From the NCBI GenBank assembly GCA_035772735.1, contig JASDFA010000003.1, positions 56,664,501 to 56,728,500 on the forward strand: a stretch of DNA of 64,000 nucleotides, in the 5' to 3' direction. Shown here piece by piece: positions 21,087-32,021 of this stretch. Every line of letters begins with the position of its first letter. The stretch's first letter is position 1. The position numbers were made by a program, and so were the translations under genes. The notes beneath the pieces were generated by a model. It had not been told where the DNA came from. It saw only the letters and a program-made list of their open reading frames with translations, and did no database searches. This DNA is from Datura wrightii (lineage: Eukaryota; Streptophyta; Magnoliopsida; Solanales; Solanaceae).

Positions 21087-22568
21087 GCCCTACTTCGGTT
21101 TTAATTCATTTAAACTTATAAAATTTCCAGTGAAACAGAGAGGAAAAATCAGAGGAGAGAAAAGAACGAAGGGGGTAATATAATTTTGTCCGATTACGCT
21201 GCCAAACGTTGTCCAAACTCAAATTAACCTCAGATACCGAGGTATTTAGCAGCAGAGAGCATTCCTACGGATTTAGTTTCGTGAAATACGGCCGACGAAT
21301 CGTCGAGCTACCGAGCTAAGGTAAGTAGAATTGCTCCAAACTAATGTCTATGAGTTCCTAGCTGTGAAGTGAGTATTTCTCCCTTCTGGACTTCTGAAAA
21401 ATAGCGAGTTTTTGACCGTCTTTCGATAATCCTAAGTTTAGGCTATAATTATATCGAAAGTAATGTCGTTCCTCAGAATAAAGTTGTATTTAGTACTGAT
21501 TGATATATATATATGAATGCAGTTGGGAGGAATAGCTGAAATACTGACCAAGCTATGCCAGTTAGTCGGGAAATCAAAAGCGAAGGTATGTAAAGCTAGT
21601 TTCCTCGGCAAGTTAGTAATCTCGGTATAGTAAAGTAATTTAAAGGCCAGTAGAATTTTCAGAAGTCATTTGTTATGTTTATTACGAATGTTGGTACGAT
21701 ATTAGAAGCATCAGGTTATAATTAGCACGAAACTTGCTAGCATGAGATAGATTCTAATACAAGTGTTTGGAACTGCACAGCATGGTCAGTATGTGATGTA
21801 GTGCAGAATGTTAGGATATTATCGTATTCAGTTGAAACCCAGTAAAACAATATAATATCTGCAAGGCATCTCAGAAGTAGAATGATAGGTTAAAATGAAG
21901 TTTAGGAAGCATGTTTGAGAAAGTAAATCATGTTACTATAGAAACTCAGTATACAACATGGTTTTCAGCAGAAAAACTATATCTTGTTCAGCGTTAGACT
22001 CAGCATAGTATGGCAGAAGATTATATTTATACATATATTCTATTATCAGTCTCAGCATGTATTAAGTACGTACACATTACCATTACTAGTTCAGCACACA
22101 GTATGTACGGATACTTTACTACTATTAGTTTCAGTATGTGGGATATGCAGATAGTATTACTAGTTGAGACCGTTGTATTGTTTTGGGGTTAGATTACCTA
22201 GCATCCACGACCGCCCCAGGGTTAATAGCTGTATCGACTCGTCCGCCAGAGGATGAGGATACGTCGCTCTACGGAGTGGCATGCCATCCCACAGGGGACG
22301 AAGATGGGATGCCAGTTTTCCCCATATTGTGCCTTGGTCGGCCCTTATACACCCTTGTCGAGCGGATACGCCCGGGTGTTGATTCAGGAGTCCTCCGGAC
22401 TCAGGTACAGTTATAGTCAGGGGCTCAGCGAGCCCAAGTGCATACCCAGGGGACCGGCAGGATGCTTATAGCTATTATAGGAGATGGGATGACAGGGGTA
22501 GGGTTATAGATTTTGTGCTGGTTGTACCTCCCGGCTTATGGGGGCCGGGTAAGGTTTGTGTGTGTGCT

Positions 22569-22591
22569 ATGTTATGTTATGTTATGTTATG
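22569..22591. repeat. ATGTT pentanucleotide tract in D 5' LTR
   Basis: About four and a half units of ATGTT, present at equal length in the 3' LTR at 30421-30443. Confidence 0.85.
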
Positions 22592-23444
22592 CCATGTCAC
22601 ATTAGATACAAGTAGATCGACAGTAGAACGATACATCTCCAGGTATGACTCCTACTCCTTCCAGTATAGTTAAGAGTAGGCACAGTTTTACATTATCAGA
22701 CAGTTAATCTTTTCCTTCCTATTTCAGTTTCATCAGTTGTATTGTTGTTCTAAGATATTCCTTTCAGTATTGCTTTACATACTCAGTACCAGCGGTACTG
22801 ACACCCGGTGGGGCGATACATTACTTGCCTGCAGGTACTCAAAGACGAGGAGGCGATCCCTTGTGATTCCTATCAGCGATCGAGTATTCAGCTCCTATCA
22901 TCCGGAGACTGAATTCCAGAGGTGTATGTCGTTTTCTTTTGTTGTACAGTACGGGTAGGTCGGGGCCCTGTCCCGATCATTTCTATTGTTATTCCTAGAG
23001 GCTTGCAGTCTGTATATATTTCCCTGTGGTCAGTTGAGCCGGTCGTCTGAGGCCGTGCAGTTGTATAGCTATTAGTACTTCTATTCTTTCGTGTTGGCCG
23101 TGTGGGGCCATATCTTGACAGTAGTGGTGACCTTGACGGTCACGTAGCTTTCCAGTATTTCATTGTTGAGTTACAGATAACTAGACAGCATGGTGGCCTC
23201 GTCGGCCCGCATAGGTTTCCCTATATTGAATGTGTTCTGGTTAGCTGATAGTGCAGGTACAGGTGGCTATAGGTCAGTTGGCCAGAGGCTGGGTTTACAG
23301 CCGTTATATAGCCGGTTGGTTTCTTGGAATAGATCCAGGGCCAGCCAAAAGCACCAGACGTGCTTAGGCTGGACCATCTAGCAGTCCAGAGTCTAGCAGG
23401 CACCAGGTGCCCGTCATACCCTCCAAGGTGGGGTGTGACAAACT

Positions 23445-23456
23445 TGGTATCAGAGT
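23445..23456 (+). promoter_or_regulatory. Element D primer-binding site
   Basis: TGGTATCAGAGT. The last base differs from the initiator tRNA-Met complement; otherwise it is intact. It starts 4 bp after the LTR end. Confidence 0.92.
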
Positions 23457-23653
23457 AGGTCGTATCCCAGGGAGTCTGCAAGCCGTGCTAAGTAGAGTCC
23501 TGTCCATGGATGTGTTGTGCACCACATACTATGGATAGGAGGCTGCAAGGCATGATAGGATGGTTGTCTTTTATTCTTATTCAGTCGTGCTGTAGAGTGG
23601 TACAATATAAGGTTGAGTCCCTAAAAGCTTACTGTATTCTTTGGTTACAGATA

Positions 23654-24871
23654 ATGTCAGACCAGCGACATCCTATCACAGGTCGGAGTTTAGATATTGC
23701 AGCAGGGGAAGGCACCAGCAGGATGCCTCACCCTCATTTAGAAACAGCCCGATAAGAGGGCACTACAGAGGCATCGTCCCAGCCTTCTCAGCAGTCTCCA
23801 CCACATCAGGAGCCACCTGGGGCGACACTACCTCCAGCAGTCCCTATACCGACACCTTCCGACCAGGAGGTTAGGAGTGCAGTAGTTATGTTAGCACAGA
23901 TGATGGCTGCCCAGCGTCAGCCGATGCCGCCTACAGTTGTGGAATCGGCAGGAGGGCCCGGTAGTTCGAGGGTCTGAGAGTTCTTGGCTCTGAATCCCCC
24001 ACAGTTTACAGGTACGGACCGGACAGAGGACCCTCAGGATTTTTTGGATCAAATGCAGAGAATTTTCAGGGTTAAGCATGCCACGCCTAAAGAATCAGTT
24101 GAGTTGGCAGCATTCTGGTTACGGGACATTGCTGTATTGTGGTATGAAAGCTGGGAAAGGTCCCGAGGGAGAGATGTTTCCACTCCGACCTGGTCCAGCT
24201 TCTCAGGAGCTTTTCTGGATCATTATTTGCCGCGGGAGATTCGACAGGCCCGGGTAGACCAGTTCCTACATCTAGAGCAGGGAGCCATGAGTGTTCGGGA
24301 ATATTCGTTGCGGTTTGATTCTTTGGCTCGGTATGCGCCGGCCTTTGTTGATACCATGGCATCCAGAGTACACCGCTTTATCATGGGGTTGAATCCAGAA
24401 TATGTTGACACTTGTATTACGGCCACACTGCGAGAGGACATGGACATTGCTCGAGTTCAGGCATTTGCCCAGAATATTGAGGGCATCAGACAGCGGCATC
24501 GGGAGATCAGGAGGGCCAATCAGGAACAGCGCCGCCGGGACAGGCCAGTTGAGTTACAGAGGGAGGCTCGGGGAGGACCCAGGCCACGATTGTTAGACAG
24601 GCCGCCCAGGCCCCCGCCTCCGCCACAGCCGCAGGGGGGTAGATTCAGCCGCAAGGGGCAGTCAGAGATTGGTAGAGGCTCGCAGATGGCAGATTCACCG
24701 TTACAGAGGAGGGCGGAGCAGAGTAGGTATACCCTACCACTTTGCCCTATATGCAGTCGACGCCATCCTGGAGCATGCAGGTATGGCTCCACTGCATGTT
24801 ATATTTGTGGCCAAGAAGGCCATTTGATGAAAGATTGCCCAGCTAGAGGTCGAGAGGACCGGGATAGATAG
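23654..24871 (+). pseudogene. Element D gag with two in-frame stops
   Basis: ATG at 23654 (MSDQRHPITGR). In-frame TAA at 23753-23755 and TGA at 23975-23977 interrupt the N-terminal region; the second replaces an Arg codon (CGA) seen in F. From 23978 the frame is open for about 300 codons. The retrotransposon gag domain comes first (TEDPQDFLDQMQRIF, LRDIAVLWYESWE, VREYSLRFDSLARYAPAF), then a Pro/Arg-rich tail and a CCHC zinc knuckle near 24795-24840 (CYICGQEGHLMKDC). It ends TAG at 24869-24871. Pol follows in another frame, whereas relatives have one continuous Gag-Pol frame. Confidence 0.9.
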
Positions 24872-25038
24872 GATAGGGCATCTGCAGGGTCACGAGCCAC
24901 AGCATCCCCGATAGGGCGCAGGCCCTCAGTTTCAGCAAGCAGGGTTGGAGCAGATTAGAGGCCTCCAGTACAGGTGCGGGTCCAAGCCGCACATATGCTT
25001 TACCAGGGAGGCAAGATTCAGAAGCGTCACCGGATGTT

Positions 25039-28000
25039 GTGACAGGTATGCTAACTATCTGCTCACACCCTGCTTATGTATCGATTGATCCAGGGTCTAC
25101 TTTGTCCTACATTACTCCATTTGTGGCACGAAAGTTCAATATTGCACCAGAATTATTGCGGCAGCCCTTTTTAGTATCCACGCCCGTCGGTGACTCTATC
25201 ATAGCTAGTAGAATCTACCGCGGGTGTACAATAGAGGTTGCTGACCGTCAGACCACAGTAGATCTGGTCGAGTTAGAGATGATAGACTTCGATGCCATAA
25301 TGGGTATGGATTGGTTAGTGCCGTGCTTTTCCAATGTTGAATGTTGGACCAAGACGGTCCGATTCCACTTCCCAGGAGAAGCAGTGCGGGAGTGGAAGGG
25401 CAGCACCGCTACGCCAAAAGGTAGGTTTATTTCCTACCTTCAGGCGAGAAAGTTGATATCTAAGGGATGTATTTACCATCTGGTCAGAGTTCAGGATGTC
25501 CAAGCAGGATCTCCGACACTCCAGTTTGTTCTGGTAGTGAATGAATTCCCTGATGGGTTTCCGGATGAGTTACCCGGTATTCCTCTAGAAAGAGAAATAG
25601 ACTTTGCTATTGATTTATTACCAGGCACCCAGCCGATATCGATTCCTCCTTATCGCATGACTCCTGCGGAACTCAGAGAATTAAAGGAGCAGCTGAAAGA
25701 TTTAGTGGATAAAGGTTTTATCAGGCCGAGTACTTCACCATGGGGTGCGCCAGTGTTATTCGTGAGGAAGAAAGATGGCTCACTCCGAATGTGCATAGAT
25801 TATCGGCAATTAAACAAAGTTACAATAAAGAACAAGTACCCACTTCCCAGAATCGATGACTTATTTGATCAGTTGCAGGGAGCCAGATACTTTTCTAATA
25901 TTGACCTGCGGTCCGGATACCACCAGGTTCGAGTACGTGAGAGGGATATTCCTAAGACAGCGTTCAGGACCCGATATGGACATTTTGAATTTCTAGTCAT
26001 GTCCTTCGGGTTAACGAATGCCTCGGCAATCTTCATGGACCTGATGAACAGTATTTTCAGACCCTTCCTGGACTTGTTCGTGATAGTATTCATTGATGAC
26101 ATTCTGGTGTATTCTCGCTCTGAAGCAGATCACCGGACTCATTTGCGGACAGTGCTCCAGATCCTTAGGGACCGCCAGTTATATGCTAAATTTTCTAAGT
26201 GTGAATTCTGGCTTAACTCAGTAGCCTTTTTAGGGCATATTGTGTCGGACGCTGGTATACAAGTTGACAAGCAAAAAATAGAAGCAGTTAAATCATGGCT
26301 CAGGCCTACCACTCCGACTGAAGTCCGTAGCTTTCTGGGATTAGCAGGATATTACAGGAGGTTCGTTGAAGGGTTCTCGACTATTACGACACCTCTGACT
26401 AAACTGACACAGAAAGCAGCAAAGTTTCAGTGGACAAAGGCATGCGAGCAGAGCTTCCAGGAACTGAAAGATAGATTAACCTCCGCCCCAGTGTTAGCAT
26501 TGTCGGAAGGTACAGAAGGCTATTTGGTGTATTGCAACGCATCAGGCGTCGGGTTAGGTTGTGTGTTGATGCAGCATGGTAAAGTAATTGCATATGCTTC
26601 CAGACAGCTGAGGAAACACGAAAAGAATTACCCTACCCACGACCTGGAATTAGCCGCAGTGATCTACGCTTTGAAGATGTGGAGGCATTACCTGTATGGC
26701 ATCCATGTTGATATTTTCACAGATCACAAGAGCCTACAGTACATCTTCACTCATAGGGAGTTGAATCTGTGGCAACGTCGCTGGTTAGAATTGTTGAAAG
26801 ATTATGATGTAAATATTCTCTATCACCCGGGAAAAGCTAATGTAGTGGCAGATGCCCTGAGCTGTAAGTCAATGGGGAGTTTGGCGTATTTGCGACCTGA
26901 GAAGCGGGAGTTAGCCAAGGAAATGCATCAGCTAGCTGGTTTAGCCGTTCGAATAATGGAAACAGAAAATAATAGAGCAGTAATTCAGAATTCTGCTGTG
27001 TCATCATTAGTTACAGAGGTAAAAGGACGGCAGTACGAGGACCCTGACTTAGTCCAGCTCAGAGATAGAGTTCAGAAAGGTAAGAAGTCAGATTTCCAAA
27101 TGACTGAGGATGATGTGCTACGCTGTAAGGGCCGCCTTTGTGTTCCAAATGTTTCAGGGCTTCGCCAGCAGATTATGCATGAAGTACATTACGCCCGCTA
27201 TTCCCTCCATCCAGGAGCAACGAAAATGTACCACGACATCAGAGACATCTACTGGTGGCCAGGTATGAAAGCTGAAATAGCTGAATTTGTATCTAGATGT
27301 CCTAACTGTCAGCAGGTGAAAGCGGAGCACCAGAAACCGGGCGGTTTGACGCAAGATATAACGGTGCCTACGTGGAAATGGGAAGCGATAAATATGGATT
27401 TCGTAACAGGGTTACCCAGTACCAGACACAGAAACGATTCCATTTGGGTAATAGTTGACAGGCTGACAAAATCAGCTCATTTCCTGCCAGTGAAGGCTAC
27501 CTTCTCGGCTGAGGATTATGCCGAATTATATATCAGAGAAATAGTTAGATTACATGGAGTGCCGGTATCCATCATTTCAGATAGGGGAGCACAGTTTACA
27601 GCTAGATTCTGGCAGTCGTTCCAGAGGAGTTTGGGAACGCAGATCAATTTGAGCAAAGCATTCCACCCTCAGACAGATGGGCAGGCTGAGCGGACTATTC
27701 AAACGCTCGAAGATATGTTGCGAGTGTGTGTGCTAGATTTCGGTGGTAGATGGGATGAGCATTTGCCGTTAATTGAATTTGCCTACAATAATAGCTATCA
27801 TTTAGCCATCCAGATGGCGCCTTTTGAGGCATTATACGGGCGAAAATGCAGGTCGCCGATTGGTTGGTTTGAAATAGGAGAATCAGCATTGGTTGGCCCA
27901 GACATTGTTCAGCAGTTACAGGAAAAGGTAAAGCTTATCCGAGAATGTTTACTGACTGCACAGAGCCGCCAGAAATCATATGCAGATGTGCGGCGCAGAG

Positions 28001-28437
28001 ATTTGGAGTTTGGTGTGAATGACTGGGTATTCCTGAAAGTATCTCCGATGAAAGGGGTAATGAGATTCGGCAAGAAAGGTAAGCTTAGCCCGAGGTTTGT
28101 TGGGCCTTATCAGATTCGTCGAAAGATAGGCCGAGTAGCATATGAGTTGAACTTGCCTCCAGAACTAGAATCCGTTCATCTGGTCTTCCATGTATCTATG
28201 CTGAGGAAATGCATAGGAGACCCGTCCAGAGTAGTCCCAGTCCAGGATATCCATGTTATAGAAGAACTAGCTTATGAAGAGGTTCCAGTAGCTATCTTAG
28301 ACAGACAGATTCGCAGATTGAGGACTAAAGATATTGCGTCTGTCAAGGTATTGTGGCGTAACAGGAACCGAGAGGAAATGACATGGGAAGTGGAGGAAGA
28401 TATGAAGACCAGATATCCTCACTTATTTCGGGCCTAG
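25039..28437 (+). CDS. Element D pol: protease-RT-RNase H-integrase-chromodomain
   Basis: Open for 1132 codons. It is unlikely to have its own start (first ATG 25048), being normally the continuation of gag. Domains by residue: protease active site D-P-G at 17-19. RT from about 206, with Asp289 (NIDLRSGYHQ) and Asp353-354 (VFIDDILVYS). RNase H from about 490, with YCNAS at 498-502, where Asn500 replaces the catalytic Asp; DLELAAV and FTDHKS are intact. Integrase zinc finger with His714/717/724 and Cys754/757 (CPNC). Integrase core Asp787, Asp848 and Glu884, a DD35E spacing. GPY/F (FVGPYQIRRKIGRVAYEL) about 1015-1065. Chromodomain about 1080-1130, ending RYPHLF. The Asn500 change should abolish RNase H activity. 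Confidence 0.95.
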   Translation: MTGMLTICSHPAYVSIDPGSTLSYITPFVARKFNIAPELLRQPFLVSTPVGDSIIASRIYRGCTIEVADRQTTVDLVELEMIDFDAIMGMDWLVPCFSNVECWTKTVRFHFPGEAVREWKGSTATPKGRFISYLQARKLISKGCIYHLVRVQDVQAGSPTLQFVLVVNEFPDGFPDELPGIPLEREIDFAIDLLPGTQPISIPPYRMTPAELRELKEQLKDLVDKGFIRPSTSPWGAPVLFVRKKDGSLRMCIDYRQLNKVTIKNKYPLPRIDDLFDQLQGARYFSNIDLRSGYHQVRVRERDIPKTAFRTRYGHFEFLVMSFGLTNASAIFMDLMNSIFRPFLDLFVIVFIDDILVYSRSEADHRTHLRTVLQILRDRQLYAKFSKCEFWLNSVAFLGHIVSDAGIQVDKQKIEAVKSWLRPTTPTEVRSFLGLAGYYRRFVEGFSTITTPLTKLTQKAAKFQWTKACEQSFQELKDRLTSAPVLALSEGTEGYLVYCNASGVGLGCVLMQHGKVIAYASRQLRKHEKNYPTHDLELAAVIYALKMWRHYLYGIHVDIFTDHKSLQYIFTHRELNLWQRRWLELLKDYDVNILYHPGKANVVADALSCKSMGSLAYLRPEKRELAKEMHQLAGLAVRIMETENNRAVIQNSAVSSLVTEVKGRQYEDPDLVQLRDRVQKGKKSDFQMTEDDVLRCKGRLCVPNVSGLRQQIMHEVHYARYSLHPGATKMYHDIRDIYWWPGMKAEIAEFVSRCPNCQQVKAEHQKPGGLTQDITVPTWKWEAINMDFVTGLPSTRHRNDSIWVIVDRLTKSAHFLPVKATFSAEDYAELYIREIVRLHGVPVSIISDRGAQFTARFWQSFQRSLGTQINLSKAFHPQTDGQAERTIQTLEDMLRVCVLDFGGRWDEHLPLIEFAYNNSYHLAIQMAPFEALYGRKCRSPIGWFEIGESALVGPDIVQQLQEKVKLIRECLLTAQSRQKSYADVRRRDLEFGVNDWVFLKVSPMKGVMRFGKKGKLSPRFVGPYQIRRKIGRVAYELNLPPELESVHLVFHVSMLRKCIGDPSRVVPVQDIHVIEELAYEEVPVAILDRQIRRLRTKDIASVKVLWRNRNREEMTWEVEEDMKTRYPHLFRA

Positions 28438-28665
28438 TCAGGCGACAGGTATGTCCGTATTATTACTTATGTAATACCTTATGGTTGTATATGTATAAAT
28501 GAGAAAGATTGATACTTAGCTATCCAGTAAATTTTAATGTATTGCGTGCAGTACTTGTGTTGGACTTTTCTACATTTCAGGTTTTTGCTATAGTCCATAT
28601 TACAGGGGAAACTCTGCCGAAATTTTCCTAGATAGTAAGTTGAGAAGTCCTCTAAATAGAAGTTT

Positions 28666-28699
28666 ACATTCGAGGACGAATGTTCTTAAGGGGGGAGAA
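28666..28699 (+). promoter_or_regulatory. Element D pre-PPT hairpin and polypurine tract
   Basis: Hairpin ACATTCG-AGGA-CGAATGT at 28666-28683, then PPT AAGGGGGGAGAA at 28688-28699, directly before the 3' LTR. Confidence 0.88.
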
Positions 28700-31293
28700 T
28701 GTTATACCCCGTAAGGTTCCCGGCACCTAGATGACCTATTTGCACGTTGGTTAACCATATTTAAAGGCCATACGTGCTAAAGAAAGGCCCAGGAAAAGAT
28801 TAGACGAGAAACCTGTCGAACCATCGCGGAAGGAGCCGAGGCAGAGCCCTTCCGCGATGGCAACGTGTCACGGAGGTGGAGCCTCCGCGTTGGCTCTGTG
28901 ACACGTTGGCCTTGTCCATGCCCAAGTACATAAAGCCCCACTTCGGTTTTAATTCATTTAAACTTATAAAATTTCTAGTGAAACAGAGAGGAAAAATCAG
29001 AGGAGAGAAAAGAATGAAGGGGGTAATATAATTTTGTCCAATTACATTGCCAAACATTGTCCAAACTCAAATTAACCTCAGATACCGAGGTATTTAGCAG
29101 CAGAGAGCATTCCTACGGATTTAGTTTCGTGAAATACGGCCGACAAATCATCGAGCTACCGAGCTAAGGTAAGTAGAATTGCTCCAAACTAATGTCTATG
29201 TGTTCCTAGCTGTGAAGTGAGTATTTCTCCCTTCTGGACTTCTGAAAAATAGCGAGTTTTTGACCGTCTTTCGATAAGCCTAAGTTTAGGCTATAATTAT
29301 ATCGAAAGTAATGTCGTTCCTCAGAATAAAGTTGTATTTAGTACTGATTGATATATATATATATATGAATGCAGTTGGGAGGAATAGCTGAAATACTAAC
29401 CAAGCTATGCCAGTTAGTCGGGAAATCAGAAGCGAAGGTATGTAAAGCTAGTTTCCTCGGCAAGTTAGTAATCTCGGTATAGTAAAGTAATTTAAAGGCC
29501 AGTAGAATGTTCAGAAGTCATGTGTTATGTTTATTACAAATGTTGGTACGATATTAGAAGCATCAGGTTATAATTAGCACGAAACTTGCTAGCACGATAT
29601 AGATTCTAATACAAGTGTTTGGAACTGCACAGCATGGTCAGTATGTGATGTAGTGCAGAATGTTAGGATATTATCATATTCAGTTGAAACCCAGTAAAAC
29701 AATGTAATATCTGCGAGGCATCTCAGAAGTACAATGATAGGTTAAAATAAAGTTTAGGAAGCATGTTAGAGAAAGTAAATCATGTTACTATAGAAACTCA
29801 GTATACAACATGGTTTTCAGCAGAAAAACTATATCTTGTTCAGCATTAGACTCAGCATAGTATGGCACAAGATTATATTTATACATATATACTATTATCA
29901 GTCTCAGCATGTATTAAGTACGTACACATTACCATTACTAGTTCAGCACACAGTATGTATGGATACTTTACTACTATTAGTTTCAGTATGTGGGATATGC
30001 AGATAGTATTACTAGTTAAGACCATTGTATAGTTTTGGGGTTGGATTACCTAGCATCCATGACCGCCCTAGGGTTAACAGCTGTATCGACTCATCCGCCA
30101 GAGGACGAGGATACGTCGCTCTACGGAGTGGCATGCCGTCCCACAGGGGACGAAGATGGGATGCCAGTTTTCCCCATATTGTGCCTTGGTCGGCCCTTAT
30201 ACACCCTTGTCGAGCAGATACGCCCGGATGTTGATTCAGGAGTCCTTCGGACTCAGGTACAGTTATAGTCAGGGGCTCAGCGAGCCCAAGTGCATACCCA
30301 GGGGACTGGCAGGATGCTTATAGCTATTATAGGAGATGGGATGACAGGAGTAGGGGTATAGATTTTGTGCTGGTTGTACCTCCCGGCTTTTGAGGGCCGG
30401 GTAAGGTTTGTGTGTGTGCTATGTTATGTTATGTTATGTTATGCCATGTCACATTAGATAAGAGTAGATCGACAGTAGAACGATACATCTCCAGGTATGA
30501 CTCCTACTCCTTCCAGTATAGTTAAGAGTAGGCACAGTTTTACATTATCAGACAGTTAATCTTTTCCTTCCTATTTCAGTTTCATCAGTTGTATTGTTGT
30601 TCTCAGATATTCCTTTCAGTATTGCTTTACATACTCAGTACCAGCGGTACTGACGCGTGGTGGGGCGCTGCATTACTTGCCTGCAGGTACTCATAGATGA
30701 GGATGCGATCCCTTGTGATTCCTGTCAGCGATCGAGTATTCAGCTCCTGTCATCCGGAGACTGAATTCCAGTGGTGTATTTTGTTTTCTTTTGTTGTACA
30801 GTACGGGTAGGTCGGGGCCCTGTCCCGATCATTTCTATTGTTATTCCTAGAGGCTTGCAGTCTGTATATATTTCCCTATGGTCAGTTGAACCGGTCGTGT
30901 GAGGCCGTGCAGTTGTATAGCTGTTAGTACTTCTACTTCTTTCGTGTTGGCTATGTGGGGCCATAGCTTGACAATAGTGGTGACCTTTCCGGTCACGTAG
31001 CTTTTCAGTATTTCATTGTTGAGTTACAGATAACTAGACAGCATGGTGGCCTCGTCGGCCCGCATAGGTTTCCCTATATTGAATGTGTTCTGGTTAGCTG
31101 ATAGTGTAGGTACAGGTGGCTATAGGCCAGTTGGCCGGAGGCTGGGTTTACAGTCGTTATATAGCCGGTTGGTTTCTTGGAATAGATCCAGGGCCAGCCA
31201 AAAGCACCAGACGTGCTTAGGCTGGACCATCTAGCAGTCCAGAGTCTATCAGGCACCAGGTGCCCGTCATACCCTCCAAGGTGGGGTGTGACA
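28700..31293 (+). repeat. Element D 3' LTR (2594 bp)
   Basis: Partner of 20852-23440. Promoter inverted repeat at 28862-28907 with one mismatch. The TATA box reads TACATAAA (28927-28934) instead of TATATAAA, so outward transcription into the flanking DNA may be weakened. Scattered transitions separate the two LTRs. Confidence 0.95.
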
Positions 31294-31298
31294 AAGTC
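31294..31298. repeat. Target-site duplication of D, right copy
   Basis: AAGTC, matching 20847-20851. Confidence 0.93.
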
Positions 31299-32021
31299 GT
31301 CCCGCCTACGATCTCTCAGGGTATGTGGTACATACTTTTCTAGAAAAGTGGAGTAGAACTGGGTCTAGATCAATGGTAGTGACCCCATTGCTCTGCACTC
31401 CACAAAAGCCCTCAACTAGAGCTTTACATCACCCATCAGCTGAATGATGACTAACTATACCCTGTATTTCTCCAATGCTCCCATTTTGTGGAGCATTTTA
31501 TGATAGTCGATGACAAACTCATAGGCGCCCTCCTCCTTAGTACTGTAGAAGGTGGGAGGCTTCATCTTGGTGAATCTTCAGAACAAGTCATGCTCCACTT
31601 CAGTCATCATCGGTCCAGCTACCGGCCTCGGGAACATTACCAGCTCAAAAATATCATCAATAGAGGGCCACAACGGCTAGATGTTTTATCCCCGACTACT
31701 GCCTTGCGAAAGTCATTGGCGCTGTCTCATTACCCACGAGGCCGCTTAGAAGGTTAAGTGCCTAAGCTAGGACCACGATGGATGCTGGAGTGGTTGTTGA
31801 CTCTCCCTGAGAAGGAACCTCCACCTGCACAACCACCCTTTCTTGAACCATCGGTGGTACTGGAGATGCTGATCTCTCCCGAATGAGAGTAGGAGTGCGG
31901 GCCCTTCCTATAGAAGCAGCAGGCCTCTGCCCGTGACCTCTGCCCCATCCTCTACCGCAAACTCAGTTGCTGCTGGCTTGGGTGCTTACTCTCTAGTTTC
32001 CCTTACACGTGTTCTCACCAT
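31299..32021 (-). pseudogene. Element C gag, N-terminal part
   Basis: ATG on the minus strand at 32019-32021 (MVRTRVRETRE) is followed by a stop after eleven codons, then Ser/Gly-rich text, and further on the gag domain (FSRKVCT-like, then across D, TTIEQG-type text). D is inserted within the gag domain: joining 31299 to 20846 continues the same protein similarity. A pyrimidine-rich tract ending in TAG lies immediately before the ATG. Confidence 0.76.

Larger units (their letters stand above)
20852..23440 (+). repeat. Element D 5' LTR (2589 bp)
   Basis: TGTTATACC ... GGTGTGACA, alignable throughout with 28700-31293. It contains the promoter inverted repeat and TATA box (21014-21086), predicted splice signals (21320/21321, 21522/21523, 21585/21586), a pentanucleotide tract (22569-22591) and the CAGTAC hairpin (22784-22800). 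Open frames in it shift relative to homologous LTRs and are not genes. Confidence 0.95.
21321..23650 (+). other. Predicted spliced leader of element D
   Basis: Intron 1 is 21321-21522 (CTAAG|GTAAGT to GAATGCAG|), the middle exon of 63 nt is 21523-21585, and intron 2 is 21586-23650 (CGAAG|GTATGT to GGTTACAG|). Intron 2 ends 3 nt before gag's ATG at 23654. Positions correspond one-to-one with those of B, and the middle exon is equally long. The prediction rests on sequence only. Confidence 0.45.
20852..31293 (+). mobile_element. Element D: nearly complete Tekay/Del-type retrotransposon
   Basis: A plus-strand, full-length element of 10.4 kb with LTRs 20852-23440 (2589 bp) and 28700-31293 (2594 bp), TG...CA termini, PBS, gag, a 1132-codon open pol frame, pre-PPT hairpin and PPT, and perfect AAGTC duplications. 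It is the best preserved element in the window and lies in C's gag. It is probably not autonomous: gag has two in-frame stops, gag and pol are in different frames, and the RNase H active site is changed. It could still be mobilised in trans if its RNA were made. Confidence 0.96.

Noticed and set aside
20926..21183. 85-codon plus-strand frame at the start of D's LTR, and its antisense partner at 28800-29057
   Set aside because: It covers the promoter inverted repeat and TATA region; non-coding regulatory DNA.
22183..22471. Overlapping frames in D's LTRs (also 30025-30268) and in F (51071-51323)
   Set aside because: DNA around GGAGTGGCATGCC is conserved between families, but small insertions change the reading frame and no domain is recognisable; treated as a non-coding LTR block.
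23221..24499. Antisense frames in D gag and LTR (several of 60-90 codons)
   Set aside because: Shadows of gag or LTR sequence; no domain and no conservation in the gag regions of B and F.
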